The notes: generated by a model not told the origin, from the letters alone. A stretch of DNA of 47,678 nt from Actinokineospora spheciospongiae (GCF_000564855.1 NZ_AYXG01000084.1:1-47678), one strand, 5' to 3'. Positions 34,301 through 43,171 are shown, counted from the first letter of the stretch. A program made the numbers and translations.

Positions 34301-37300
34301 CCGCGCCGAGCGACAGCGGCAGGTAGGTGCCGCCGCCCGCGCTGATCCGGTCGAACGCGGCGGCGGCGAGCGCGTGCAGGCTCGCGTCCGACAGCGCCGG
34401 GTGCAGCACGTGACCGGTCGCGCGCCCGGCTTCCTCGGGCAGGGCGATGGCGGCGGAGGCGGTGCCGGAGCCCGCCACCACCGACCGCAGGCCGCGGAAG
34501 GCGGGGCCGTAGGCCTGGCCCATCTCGGCCAGCGCCGGGTAGAGGTCGACGGCCCGGCCGTCGGTGGTCTCCCCCAGCGGGGTCACGGCGGCGTCGCCGC
34601 GGCGCACGGTGGCCGAGGCGTGCCGGGTCCAGGTGCCCGCCGCCGACTTGGCCGAGACGGTGACGACGCCGGCGTGCTTGCCGGTGAGCGTCAGCGAGGT
34701 GGTGATCTCGGTGTGCGCGGCCAGCGGCAGGACCTGGGTGAGTTCGACGTCGCGGACCTCGACGAGGACCTTGCCGCCGAAGGCTTCCCGGGCGGCGGCG
34801 AGCGCCAGTTCCAGGTAGCCGGTGCCGGGGAAGATCGCCACGCCGTGCGCGGCGTGGTCGCTCAGCCACGGGTGGGCGTCGGTGCCGACGTCCGCGCGCC
34901 AGACGTGCCGGTCGCCCTCGGGCAGTTCGATGTGGACACCCAGCAGCGGGTGCCGCCCGGCCGGGGCGGTCGCCGAGGCGCGCTTGCGCGGCCAGAAGGC
35001 GTGGTGCTCCCAGCGCGGGCCGGGCAGCGAGACCGGCGGGGCCGCGGCGTGCCGGGCGGCCAGCGCGGTCGGGTGCCCGGTGGTGTGCAGGGCGGCGAGG
35101 CTGGTGAGGAACGTGGTGCGCTCGTCGTCCTTGCGGTGCGCGCTGGGCAGCCCCAGCACGGTGACGTTGCGGGCGCCACCCGCGGTCTGCTCCAGTGCCG
35201 CGAGGGCGATCGGGTGCGGGGAGACCTCGACGAACCGGGTGTGCCGGTCCTCGATCGCCGCGGACAGCGCGTGCGCGAAGCGGACCGGGCGGCGCAGGTT
35301 CTTCACCCAGTACTCGACGTCGAACGCGGGCGCTTCCCTCGGGTCGTCCAGCACGCTGGTGTAGCAGGGCACGGTGGCCCGGCTCGGCTCCAGGTCCGCC
35401 AGCCCGGCGCGGAACTCGTCGAGCACCACGTCCACCGCGGGCGAGTGCCCGGCGCCGCCGACCTTGAGGCGCCGCGCCAGGCGGCCCATGCCCTCCACGT
35501 GCGCCACCAGCGCGCCCACCTGGTCGGCGTCGCCGCTGACGGTGCACTGGGTGGGCGAGGCGTAGACGGCCACGGTGATGCTGGGCCACTGGGCCTCCAG
35601 CTCGGCCAGCTCCGCCGGGGACAGCTCGACCACGGCCATGGCGCCGACCCCGGAGGCGTCGATGCCCGAGAGCAGCCGGGCGCGGGTGGTCATCACCCGC
35701 AGGCCGTCGGCGACGGTGAGCGCGCCCGCGACGACCGCGGCGGCGACCTCGCCCATGGAGTGCCCGACCACGGCGGCGGGTTCGACGCCGTGCGCGCGCC
35801 ACAGCGCGGCGAGGGCGACCTGGATGCCGAACAGGGTGGGCTGGGTGGCGGCGAGGTCGGGAAGCTGCTGCTCCCCGGCCAGCACCGCGCGCAGCGAGAA
35901 TCCGGTGACCTCGACGAAGGCCGGGTCCAACTCCTCCACGGCGGCGCGGAAGGCGGGTTCGGTGGCCAGCAGCGTGCGGCCCATCCCGTCCCACTGCGAG
36001 CCGTAGCCGGAGAAGACGAACACCACGTCGCTGTCATCGCGCCGGGCTGTGCCGGTGCGCACGTCCGGGCGGGGCTCCCCGGCGCCGAGCGCGCGCAGGG
36101 CGTCCACGAGGGACTCGCGGCCGGTGCCGACGACGGCGCCGCGCACGGCCAGGTGCTCGCGGCGGCGGGCCAGGGTCGAGGCGACCGCGCCGAGCGCGAC
36201 CCCCGCGTTCTCCTCGGCGGCGAGCCAGTCGGCCAGGTCGGTCGCGCGCTGGGCCAGCGCGGTCGCCGAGCGGGCCGACAGCGCCAGCACGTGCGTGTCC
36301 CGGTCGTCGCCGCGCGGCACGCGCTTGCGCTTGGCGGGCCACTCCTCCAGCACCACGTGGGCGTTGGTGCCGCCGAAGCCGAACGCGGACACGCCCGCGC
36401 GGGCCAGGCCGGAGTAGCGCGGCCACGGGGTGGGCTCCGGGATGACCCGCAGGCCGTTGCCGTCGAAGTCGATGTTCGGGTTGGGCGCGGTGTAGTGCAG
36501 GCTGGCCGGGAGCCGCCCGTGCTTCATCGCCAGCACGACCTTGATCAGACCCGCGATGCCCGCGGCGCCCTCCAGGTGCCCCAGGTTGGACTTCACCGAG
36601 CCCAGCAGCAGCGGGCGGTCGGCGGCGCGGTCCCTGCCGAGCACCGCGCCGAGCGCGCCCGCCTCGATCGGGTCGCCGAGGAAGGTGCCGGTGCCGTGCG
36701 CCTCGACGTAGTCCACACCGGACGGGTCCAGTTCGGCCACCGAGTAGGCGTCGCGCAGCAGCGCGGCCTGCGCGTCGGGGTTGGGCGCCATCATGCCGTT
36801 GGAGCGGCCGTCGGAGTTGACCGCGCTGGCGCGGATGACCGCGAGCACCCGGTCGCCGTCGCGGCGGGCGTCGGTCAGCCGCTTGAGCACGACCACGCCG
36901 CAGCCCTCGCCGCGCACGATGCCGTCGGCGGCGGCGTCGAACGCCTTGCACCTGCCGTCGGCGGCCAGCACGCCCGCGCTGGTGAAGTTGGCGAACACCG
37001 CGGGCGAGAGCAGCAGGTTGACCCCGCCGACCAGGGCGTGGTCGGTCTCACCGCGCTGCAGGCTCTGCACGCCGTGGTGCACGGCGACCAGCGACGACGA
37101 GCACGCGGTGTCGACGGTCATGCTCGGGCCGCGCAGGTCCAACTGGTACGACAGCCGGTTGGCGGCGATGCTCGCCGCCGCGCCGGTGCCCGACCACGCG
37201 TCGATGGTGGGCAGGTCGACCATGGTCAGGTGGCCGTACTCGGTCGCGGACAGTCCCACGAAGACACCGGTGCGGCTGCCGCGCAGCGAGGCGGGCGCGA

Positions 37301-37883
37301 TGCCCGCGTCCTCCAGCGCCGCCCAGGAAACTTCCAGCAGCAGCCGCTGCTGCGGGTCCATCGCCTCGGCCTCGCGCGGGGTGATGCCGAAGAACGCCGC
37401 GTCGAACCCGGCGACGTCGTCGAGGAAGCCGCCGAGGCGGGGCAGGCCGTCGAGGTCGGCGGCGGGCGCGAAGTCCTCCCACCGGCCCGCGGGCACCTCG
37501 GAGATGGCGTCCTGGCCCGCGGACAGCAGCGACCAGAACGCCTCCGGCGAGTCGACGCCCCCGGCCAGCCGCACACCGAGGCCGACGACCGCGACGGGCT
37601 CGCCGGGCGCGACCGCGGCCGCGACCAGGGGCTGGTCGCGGCCGGTGTCCTCGCCGGTGAGCGCGGCCACCAGCGCGGAGATCGTCGGGCTCTCCCAGGC
37701 CAGCGTCGGCGGGAGTGGTCTGCCGAGCAGCTTGCCCAGGTCACCCGAGAGCGTCACCGCGTCGCGGGAGGACATCCCCAGTTCGGTCAGCGGCCGGTCC
37801 GGGTCCACTTCCCCGACCGGGAGGTTGCGCAGTTCGGCGACCCGACCCACCAGCCAGGCGAGCAGGTTCTCCTGGGAGGTCAT
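31332..37883 (-). CDS. Pks13-like type I polyketide synthase with added DH and KR
   Basis: This 2183-residue megasynthase has domains in order: N-terminal ACP (Ser39 in GMSSRDAV); KS (about 90-515; Cys261 in DTACSSS, then EAHGTGT and KSNLGH); AT (about 590-890; Ser709 in GHSMGEV, specificity loop GAGHS at about 812, neither YASH nor HAFH); DH (about 965-1235; His1010 in HAAHGVAIFP, Asp1166); KR (about 1465-1650; GGLGGLG, Tyr1611); ACP2 (Ser1767 in GLDSLLAM); a carrier-like domain (about 1830-1895) reading FFALGDAAQ without the serine; and TE (Ser1988 in GWSFGG). There is no ER or methyltransferase. An N-terminal ACP fed by an adjacent FAAL, plus a terminal TE, is the Pks13 design; DH-KR is extra. 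Its ATG overlaps the FAAL stop (ATGA). Confidence 0.9.
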   Translation of the reverse strand: MTSQENLLAWLVGRVAELRNLPVGEVDPDRPLTELGMSSRDAVTLSGDLGKLLGRPLPPTLAWESPTISALVAALTGEDTGRDQPLVAAAVAPGEPVAVVGLGVRLAGGVDSPEAFWSLLSAGQDAISEVPAGRWEDFAPAADLDGLPRLGGFLDDVAGFDAAFFGITPREAEAMDPQQRLLLEVSWAALEDAGIAPASLRGSRTGVFVGLSATEYGHLTMVDLPTIDAWSGTGAAASIAANRLSYQLDLRGPSMTVDTACSSSLVAVHHGVQSLQRGETDHALVGGVNLLLSPAVFANFTSAGVLAADGRCKAFDAAADGIVRGEGCGVVVLKRLTDARRDGDRVLAVIRASAVNSDGRSNGMMAPNPDAQAALLRDAYSVAELDPSGVDYVEAHGTGTFLGDPIEAGALGAVLGRDRAADRPLLLGSVKSNLGHLEGAAGIAGLIKVVLAMKHGRLPASLHYTAPNPNIDFDGNGLRVIPEPTPWPRYSGLARAGVSAFGFGGTNAHVVLEEWPAKRKRVPRGDDRDTHVLALSARSATALAQRATDLADWLAAEENAGVALGAVASTLARRREHLAVRGAVVGTGRESLVDALRALGAGEPRPDVRTGTARRDDSDVVFVFSGYGSQWDGMGRTLLATEPAFRAAVEELDPAFVEVTGFSLRAVLAGEQQLPDLAATQPTLFGIQVALAALWRAHGVEPAAVVGHSMGEVAAAVVAGALTVADGLRVMTTRARLLSGIDASGVGAMAVVELSPAELAELEAQWPSITVAVYASPTQCTVSGDADQVGALVAHVEGMGRLARRLKVGGAGHSPAVDVVLDEFRAGLADLEPSRATVPCYTSVLDDPREAPAFDVEYWVKNLRRPVRFAHALSAAIEDRHTRFVEVSPHPIALAALEQTAGGARNVTVLGLPSAHRKDDERTTFLTSLAALHTTGHPTALAARHAAAPPVSLPGPRWEHHAFWPRKRASATAPAGRHPLLGVHIELPEGDRHVWRADVGTDAHPWLSDHAAHGVAIFPGTGYLELALAAAREAFGGKVLVEVRDVELTQVLPLAAHTEITTSLTLTGKHAGVVTVSAKSAAGTWTRHASATVRRGDAAVTPLGETTDGRAVDLYPALAEMGQAYGPAFRGLRSVVAGSGTASAAIALPEEAGRATGHVLHPALSDASLHALAAAAFDRISAGGGTYLPLSLGAVRVLGDPGTAVRVDARLDSLDEGLDGLVGAVQLVDADGAVVVDVAGVYVRRMQRSSVPLPLSAKAFEASWERGDLDDTAADGQTWVVVAEGEPGDWLTGLRDRLPGGEVLCLPRVDQLTLAGRTPAGVVFVAEPGTGLSPEAAQAHVLAVSSLVAQLTDQVDPGWQPPRLWIVTRGAAAVGADEAGSPDLAALRGLARVLAFENPELRATALDLDVEGDWVAELAAELTADDAADEVAWRGGARHIAKLAKAEIDEQVDERGEGHTVRDGGYVVTGGLGGLGLLAGKWLAENGATRVVLSGRRGLTEETEPLVAELRGLGAEVEVVAGDVAEAGVADRLVAAATAGGVPLRGVLHAAGVLADGATATLDGADVAKVWHAKATGALALHEATLGHDLDWWLMYSSAAALFGSPGQGAYATANAWLDALVTWRRSRGLTATTVNWGAWAEVGGAVGRDNPVLDPLGPQEGMEALEAVLASGRAATGIARLDLGTTMSLFPQLATRPFFELVRPAEQAAETGGPAWAGMSELRALEPAAARQALEDHLVAIIAELMGFAAERIDRYVPLTQLGLDSLLAMRARGAVERDFGLPLPVPLLLRGASLAEIADHLAEASGLGEADPADRAARKPGSAPAKVGPRDPSERWVARIWQDVLESGEPGVDDNFFALGDAAQADAVYAAIERELDSVPDYGTLFSEPTVAAMADLLRDQVEGNGGKPLRVLRACETGTPVFLFHPAGGPTSVYRSLVQLMGEGVPVYGFERLDDVDTLEEKARRYLELLREVQPSGPYRLGGWSFGGMLSYEIAQLLTAAGEHVELVAMIDTILPLESAEPISQQDLILDRFSRFAEHIEETYGVKLDLGADKLGGLDDEQQIRYIIDTLAANVSGMGAAVLHHQYTSYVDARVAENYQPRPYGGRVVLFRAKEPHPLTTQLDPRYKRTDDTLGWDEFAPALEVVKVPGDHLSMIDPPNVAVIARELRAALDHPRSPAH

Positions 37884-39673
37884 GCGGGGCGTCCGTCCTT
37901 GAGGGTGCCCTCGGCCCAGCGCTTGCGGCACACCGCGCGGCTGACCTTGCCGCTGGAGGTGCGCGGGACGCCACCGGGCTCGACGATGAGCACGTCGTGC
38001 AGGGACAGGCCGTGGTGGTGCGACACCGCGGCCTTGACCGCGCTGGTGACCTCGTCGCGGTCGAGGTCGGCGGCCTCGACGACCTTGGAGCGCTCCACCA
38101 TCACCATGACCTGCTCGGACTGGCCGTCGAACACCGAGAACGCCACCAGCGAGTGCTTGCGCACCGCCGGGTGCGCCTGCTCCACGGTCGCCTCGATGTC
38201 CTGCGGGTAGTGGTTGCGGCCGTCGACGATGATCAGGTCCTTCATCCGGCCGGTGATGTAGAGGTCGCCCTCGTGCAGCACGCCGAGGTCGCCGGTGCGG
38301 AACCAGCCGCGGCCGTCGACGCCGGAGCCGTCGAAGCCGTCGTCCTCCAGGGTCTGGCCGAAGGACTCGGCGGTCTGCTCCGGGCGGTTCCAGTAGCCCT
38401 GGGCGATGTTGACGCCGCTGAGCCACAGCTCGCCGACCACGCCCTCGTCGAGCAGCTTGCCCGACTCCGGGTCGACGATCCGCAGTTGCTGGTCGAACGC
38501 CCGGCCGCAGGAGACCAGCTCGGTGGTGCTCGGGGTCTGCGCGGTGGCGACCACGGCCAGGCCGCGGGTCAGCGCCTCGCGGTCGAAGGTGACCGCCTTG
38601 GGCAGCTCGCCCGGGGTGCCCGACGAGATCAGCACGACCGCCTCGGCCATGCCCATCGACGGGCGGTGGGCGGTGCGCGGCAGGCCGCACTCGGCGAACG
38701 CGTCGGCGAAGCGGTTGATCGACTTCATGCTGATCGGCTCGGAACCGTCCACCAGCGACACCACGTCGGACAGGTCCAGGAACGCCTTCTCCCGGTCGCT
38801 GACCCGCGACGCGGCGTAGGCGTAGGCGAAGTTCGGCGCGGCGGTGGTGGCGCCCTCCGCGTTGGCCATCGCCGCGACCCAGCGGATCGGGCGCTCCAGG
38901 AAGGCGATCGGGTCCATCATCACGACCGGGCGGCCCGACCACATCGGCACGGCCACCGCGAGCACCAGGCCCATGTCGTGGAACAGCGGCAGCCAGCTCA
39001 CCAGGGTGCCGTAGTCGTCCTCGTCGGTCATGTAGCACTCGGTGTTCTGCCGGGCGTTGGTCACCACGTTCCGGTTGGTGATCATCACGCCCGCCGGGAT
39101 GCGGGTGGACCCGGAGGTGTACTGCAGGTACGACACGGCGTCGGGCTCGGGCACGAACGGCGCGTAGTCGGCGGCCCTGGAGTCGGGCACGGTGTCGATG
39201 GAGGTGACGTGGGCGACCCCGATGCCCTTCTCGGCGAAGTAGGAGTCGAGCAGTTCGCGCTGGTCGTCCAGGGTGAGCGCCAGGGTCGGGGAGCAGTCGG
39301 CGAGCACCGCGGCCAGCCGGTCGGCGTGCCCCGGCAGGTCCGGCTGGAACAGCGGAACCGCGATCCGGCCCGCGCGCATGGCCGCGAGCAGCGCCACGAC
39401 GTACTCGGTGGACTGCCGGGCCAGGATGACCACCCGGTCGCCCTCGGCCGTGTGCGCCTGCACCTCAGCGGCGACCGCGCTGACCTTGGTGTCGAACTCC
39501 GACCAGGTCAGCGAGGTGGCGACACCGTCGACGCTGAAGCGGTAGTCCAGGTAGGTGATGGCGACCTCGTCGCCGTGCTCCTGCGCCCACCAGGCCAGCA
39601 GGGTCGCCAGGGAGTCGTTGCCGACCACCGGCCCCGCCACGGGGCTGTCGGTCCGCACACCACCAGAAGTCAT
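37880..39673 (-). CDS. fadD32: Fatty acyl-AMP ligase (FadD32-like)
   Basis: The 597-residue adenylating enzyme activates a long-chain fatty acid as acyl-AMP and should load it on the N-terminal ACP of the next gene's PKS. Visible are the ATP P-loop YLQYTSGSTRIPAG (about residue 165), LPLFHDMGL, the A5 region SMGMAEAVVLIS, GWFRTGDLGVLHEGDLYITG, the hinge GRMKDLIIVDGRNHYPQDIE and the C-terminal catalytic Lys in PRTSSGKVSR. FAALs carry a short insertion that disfavours CoA transfer; length and PKS partner fit. Position directly before a Pks13-like gene with ATGA overlap mirrors mycobacterial fadD32-pks13. ATG at 39673 has GAGGACGG upstream, and a promoter lies about 140 bp upstream. Confidence 0.9.
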   Translation of the reverse strand: MTSGGVRTDSPVAGPVVGNDSLATLLAWWAQEHGDEVAITYLDYRFSVDGVATSLTWSEFDTKVSAVAAEVQAHTAEGDRVVILARQSTEYVVALLAAMRAGRIAVPLFQPDLPGHADRLAAVLADCSPTLALTLDDQRELLDSYFAEKGIGVAHVTSIDTVPDSRAADYAPFVPEPDAVSYLQYTSGSTRIPAGVMITNRNVVTNARQNTECYMTDEDDYGTLVSWLPLFHDMGLVLAVAVPMWSGRPVVMMDPIAFLERPIRWVAAMANAEGATTAAPNFAYAYAASRVSDREKAFLDLSDVVSLVDGSEPISMKSINRFADAFAECGLPRTAHRPSMGMAEAVVLISSGTPGELPKAVTFDREALTRGLAVVATAQTPSTTELVSCGRAFDQQLRIVDPESGKLLDEGVVGELWLSGVNIAQGYWNRPEQTAESFGQTLEDDGFDGSGVDGRGWFRTGDLGVLHEGDLYITGRMKDLIIVDGRNHYPQDIEATVEQAHPAVRKHSLVAFSVFDGQSEQVMVMVERSKVVEAADLDRDEVTSAVKAAVSHHHGLSLHDVLIVEPGGVPRTSSGKVSRAVCRKRWAEGTLKDGRPA

Positions 39674-39818
39674 CGTGTCCCGTCCTCGGGGTTGTCAGGG
39701 GTTCGAACGCCCGCCGCTGAACATTCGACCGGAATTCAGATTGCGGCCAAATGTGAATCGACAATTGAGGTCCGACAGATCCGGTCGATCTGAGAATAGA
39801 ATTCGACCACCCACCGCC

Positions 39819-39848
39819 ACCATATTTTCCGGTGCCACGGGGTGTCAA
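39819..39848 (-). promoter_or_regulatory. Promoter of the FAAL-PKS-accD-esterase operon
   Basis: On the minus strand TTGACA (39843-39848) and TATGGT (39819-39824) are separated by 18 bp, close to the housekeeping sigma consensus. The transcript would start near 39812, giving a leader of about 140 nt before the FAAL start. The 351-bp gap 39674-40024 is markedly AT-richer than its surroundings and holds only this promoter and the terminator of the R2lox gene. Confidence 0.7.
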
Positions 39849-39990
39849 CCATTCGGGTTTACGCCACAAACGCCCAATTGCATAAAACAATGTTTCTTAG
39901 CGTTCGGAGGTGAAAACTCGCGCCCTCGTTGTCAACGCGGTGACAAGTCATCCACCCTCCCGACCACTCGTACGACCCACGCGCCCCGCC

Positions 39991-40018
39991 GCACCCCGCG
40001 GGCGCGCCCGCGGGGTGC
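39991..40018 (-). terminator. Terminator hairpin after R2lox
   Basis: A perfect 13-bp GC-rich stem (39991-40003 with 40006-40018) with a 2-base apex lies 6 bp after the R2lox stop codon. No T-tract follows. Confidence 0.65.
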
Positions 40019-40024
40019 CGCCGA

Positions 40025-40990
40025 TCACCCCTGGGCCGCCGCGGCGGTGTCCTCGGTGTGGAACTGCTCTTCGAGCTGCTCGGGGCTGTAGTCCAGGTCG
40101 ATCGCGGCCACGGACATGCCGCGCGCGCCCTCGATCGCCCCGAGCCTGCGCAGCGCGTGGTTGCCCGCGTACTCCATGACCCCGTCGAGCTTCATGTCGA
40201 ACGGGTCGCCGTCGAACTGCTTGGTCGTCCACTCGATCTGGGTGATCGCGTGCGGCAGCAGCCGCTGCATCTCGTCCTGCACGATCTGCCAGTTCGCGTC
40301 GTCGGCGGCCACGTGCCTGCGGCAGGTGAAGGTGCCCCAGGCCATGTGGCGGCGCTCGTCGTTGCCGATCGAGCGGATGAGCTGCTGCAACCCGGGCAGG
40401 ATGCCGTTGCTGCGGCAGGCCGCGTTCCACACGTGGTAGCCGGTGAGCGCCAGCACGCCCTCGACCACGTGGTTGTAGACCACCGAGGCGCGCACCTGGT
40501 TGGCCGGGCTCGGGTCGGAGGAGAGCCGGTGCAGGGCGTTGGGCAGGGCGTCGTAGAAGATCGCCCGGTAGCCGGGGTTCTCCTCGACGTGGGAGTGCAG
40601 GTCCTCCTTGACCCCCACCGCGTCCAGCCACAGCCGGAAGGCCTGGGTGTGCTTGGCCTCCTCGAACAGGAATTGGGTCAGGTACATCTCGTCGCCGAAG
40701 CGGCCCTCGGCGCCCATGGCCTGGATGAACGGCTGGATGTCCTGGGTGACGGCCTCCTCGCCGCCGACGAACTGGGCGCAGAGCATGGTGGCGATGAAGC
40801 GCTGCTCGTCGTTGAGGTTGGCCCAGTCCTCGGCGTCCTGCGAGAAGTCGATGGCGGCGGGGTCCCAGAAGCGGCGGTTGCCCTTGGCGAACAACCGCAG
40901 CGGCAGGGAGTCCCAGTCCATTCCGGCCTTGCTCAGTGAGTGGAACTGCGTCCGGCGCTCGGTGGCGGCCTGCTCGCTGACGTCGGTCAC
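40025..40990 (-). CDS. R2-like ligand-binding oxidase (R2lox)
   Basis: The 321-residue ferritin-fold protein has the complete R2lox metal site: Glu78, Glu111, His114, Glu177, Glu212 and His215, from GGEEAV, FEEAKH, NHVVEG and NDERRH. It also keeps Val81 and Tyr172, the pair that forms the Val-Tyr ether cross-link typical of R2lox; all sit at a constant offset of +10 from the Mycobacterium tuberculosis Rv0233 numbering as I recall it. R2lox assembles an Mn/Fe cofactor and binds a long-chain fatty acid in known structures; its reaction is unsettled. It is often annotated as ribonucleotide reductase beta, which these features argue against. GTG at 40990 has GAAGGAG upstream. Confidence 0.9.
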   Translation of the reverse strand: MTDVSEQAATERRTQFHSLSKAGMDWDSLPLRLFAKGNRRFWDPAAIDFSQDAEDWANLNDEQRFIATMLCAQFVGGEEAVTQDIQPFIQAMGAEGRFGDEMYLTQFLFEEAKHTQAFRLWLDAVGVKEDLHSHVEENPGYRAIFYDALPNALHRLSSDPSPANQVRASVVYNHVVEGVLALTGYHVWNAACRSNGILPGLQQLIRSIGNDERRHMAWGTFTCRRHVAADDANWQIVQDEMQRLLPHAITQIEWTTKQFDGDPFDMKLDGVMEYAGNHALRRLGAIEGARGMSVAAIDLDYSPEQLEEQFHTEDTAAAAQG

Positions 40991-41033
40991 GGGACTAACT
41001 CCTTCAGGTGTTCTCGGGGAGGGTCGAGCGGGG

Positions 41034-42653
41034 TCACCCGGCGAACGGGACATCGATCCAGGACGGGTCCGCGGGCGAGGACAGGAAGCCCAGCTTGCCG
41101 CCGTCGGTGTTCTTGTCGATGAACAGCGCGTCCTTGGAGTCGACCACCAGCGCGAGCCGGTGCCCGGCGGCGAGGTTGTACGCCGTGGGGGTGAACCGCA
41201 GGTCGAGCGGCAGCGGTGCGCCGGGGGTCGCGCCGCGCCAGGTGTAGGGGGTGTAGTTGATCAGCTTGCCGGTGCCGAACCGGTCGACGTCGTAGACGTA
41301 GGCCACGACGGTGCCCTGCGCCTTCGGGGGGCTCACGACCAGGTGGGCGGTGATGTAGCCGCGGATCTTCTGCGCCGAAGCCGCCTTGGGGCCGTTCCAC
41401 ATGCCGCCGCTGGAGCGGTCGAGCACCTGCAGCATCGCCGTGGGCGGGTTGCCGCTGAGCGCCTCCAGGCTGTAGGTCGCCAGCGGGATGCCCCCGTTGG
41501 CCAGGGTGTCCTTGTTGGCGTTGACCTCGGTCTTCCACGCCGCCGGGGGCGCCGAGGGCAGTAGCTGGGCGTCGCCGCCGAACATCCCGGCGGGCTTCGC
41601 GCCGAGGTAGAGCTTCTGCTGCCGCTGGCCCTGCACCGCGGCCCAGTCGCCCGCGGGCTCGGCCTTGTTGGTGCCCGGCCGCGGCACGACCTGGATCGGG
41701 GCCTCGGCGGCGATCGCGGTGTCGGTGCCCGCCACGTGGGCGTCGAACCAGCGGTAGACCGAGTTCCACACCCCGCTGGGCAGGCCGAGCAGGCCGCCGG
41801 ACTCGGTGGCGGCGTGGTCGCCGGGCAGGATCTCCAGGCGCTTGGGACCGGTGAGCTGGGTGTACAGGTCGGCCATCTGACCGGGCTCGAAGACGGTCTC
41901 GCTCCAGGTCTGGATCATCAGCGTCGCGGGCTGGTTGCGGTTGATCTCGGCGACCCGGTTGATCGGCGACCGCTGCTGCGACCACGCCTTGATCGCGTCG
42001 TCCTGCGCGTCGGTGAGGTTCGGGTCGTAGATGCCCGCGAGCATCTGGTCGGACTCGAAGCTGAGCCTGCCGTTCTGCTTGCCGGACAGGTGCAGGACCA
42101 GGGCGGTGAGGCTGTGCCGGGTGTTCTCGGTCGACAGCGACCGCACCAGGTCGCTCCAGCCGCTCATCGAGGCCACGGCCTTGATCCGCGGGTCGGTGCC
42201 GGAGGCGAGGACGCCGATGCCCGCGCCGTAGGACACGCCCGCGACCCCGATCCGGTTCGGGTCGGACTCGGTGTTGGCCAGGCCCCAGTCGATGACGTCG
42301 GAGACGTCGGTGAGGTCCTGCCTGCCCGCGACCTGCACTTCGCCGCCGGACTCGCCGAAACCGCGGGTGCCGTAGGCGAGCACGGTGTAGCCCTTGTTCG
42401 CCAGGTTCACCGCGGGGACGGTGTTCTGCGTGACCCCACCGCCCCAGGCGCTGATGACGATCGCCAGCGGGTGCGGACCGGGCGACTTCGGTTCCATCAC
42501 CATCGTCCGCAGCAGGACACCGTCCCGCGCGGGCAGGTCCACGAAGCGGGTGTCGAACCCGCTCGCCTGCGCCCCGAAGGCACCGGGCACCCAGGCCACC
42601 AGTGCGGCGAGCATGGCGACCGCCGCGAGCACCGCGGCACGTTTGCGCGACAT
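41034..42653 (-). CDS. Exported CocE/PepX-type serine hydrolase
   Basis: The 539-residue protein begins with a signal peptide ([15 protein letters not shown], cleavage near GAQA). An alpha/beta-hydrolase domain follows with [12 protein letters not shown], nucleophile Ser141 in [10 protein letters not shown], Asp in the [11 protein letters not shown] region and His in [12 protein letters not shown]. The C-terminal 200 residues form a jelly-roll domain of the PepX/CocE kind (about residues 340-539). Family members are X-Pro dipeptidyl peptidases or esterases; the N-terminal signal puts it outside the membrane. It lies 43 bp upstream of R2lox on the same strand and they probably share a transcript. 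ATG at 42653 is chosen; 42665 is possible. Confidence 0.83.
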   Translation of the reverse strand: MSRKRAAVLAAVAMLAALVAWVPGAFGAQASGFDTRFVDLPARDGVLLRTMVMEPKSPGPHPLAIVISAWGGGVTQNTVPAVNLANKGYTVLAYGTRGFGESGGEVQVAGRQDLTDVSDVIDWGLANTESDPNRIGVAGVSYGAGIGVLASGTDPRIKAVASMSGWSDLVRSLSTENTRHSLTALVLHLSGKQNGRLSFESDQMLAGIYDPNLTDAQDDAIKAWSQQRSPINRVAEINRNQPATLMIQTWSETVFEPGQMADLYTQLTGPKRLEILPGDHAATESGGLLGLPSGVWNSVYRWFDAHVAGTDTAIAAEAPIQVVPRPGTNKAEPAGDWAAVQGQRQQKLYLGAKPAGMFGGDAQLLPSAPPAAWKTEVNANKDTLANGGIPLATYSLEALSGNPPTAMLQVLDRSSGGMWNGPKAASAQKIRGYITAHLVVSPPKAQGTVVAYVYDVDRFGTGKLINYTPYTWRGATPGAPLPLDLRFTPTAYNLAAGHRLALVVDSKDALFIDKNTDGGKLGFLSSPADPSWIDVPFAG

Positions 42654-42780
42654 CCGAACACCCATTCCGATGTGACGAAGAATTCCCACGCCGCCGTGAA
42701 TGGCATTGACGATTCGGCCAAAAGCATTCAGAGAAGGCACAGGAACAAACCGCATTCCTTTATAAAACACCGACAATGGA

Positions 42781-42809
42781 AAGGTAGCATCGGTAAAATT
42801 TTGGGTCAA
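42781..42809 (-). promoter_or_regulatory. Promoter of the CocE-R2lox unit
   Basis: On the minus strand TTGACC (42804-42809) and TACCTT (42781-42786) are separated by exactly 17 bp, in an AT-rich region. The start would be near 42774, leaving a leader of about 120 nt. Confidence 0.65.
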
Positions 42810-42986
42810 GACTGAGGAGAGACCGATACAGATCTTGCGGTTGACACACAAAAAACTCCCGAACCCTGCTCACGATCGAAGCAGCCCAAAACGTGAAAAA
42901 AACCCGAGTGGTCTTCACTTCCGACCGGTTGTCGCCACGCGGAGTCACCTCGGACACACCGGCCGAGACCAGCGGCGCAGGGTTGG

Positions 42987-43075
42987 GGTACCAAGCGGTC
43001 CGTTCGGGTACCGCACAGTCTCATTTTCACCGAGAAGATCGGATAAAAGATCACAGCGTTACGAAAGGCGTTACG
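42987..43075 (+). promoter_or_regulatory. Regulatory region before the CBM48 gene with paired motifs
   Basis: The 42654-43171 gap (518 bp, low GC) has no convincing gene. It holds two GGTACC palindromes 20 bp apart (42987-42992 and 43007-43012) and two GCGTTACG repeats 12 bp apart (43056-43063 and 43068-43075). A related GAAAGGTTACGA lies at the ribosome site of the small gene at 43172. The spacings fit regulator binding on one face of the helix. Confidence 0.4.
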
Positions 43076-43171
43076 ACTGTGTAAGCAACCGCGACGCGCC
43101 CGGGCCAGAGCGAGCGGGGCGGCCCGATCCCCGGCATCCTGGCTGCCGTCGACCGTACGGAAAGGTTACGA

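Noticed and set aside
31353-38210. 2285-codon plus-strand open frame opposite the PKS
   Set aside because: Its composition is low-complexity (Gly, Ala, Arg, Val) and its codon pattern is the mirror of the PKS; every PKS motif is on the minus strand.
37884-39038. N-terminal extension of the PKS to 39038
   Set aside because: This part is an Arg/Pro/Gly-rich alternative frame inside the FAAL gene. The true start is the ATG overlapping the FAAL stop.
40025-40990. Ribonucleotide reductase beta subunit (NrdB)
   Set aside because: The fold is the same, but the Val81/Tyr172 cross-link pair and the ligand spacing are those of R2lox, and no NrdA gene is nearby.
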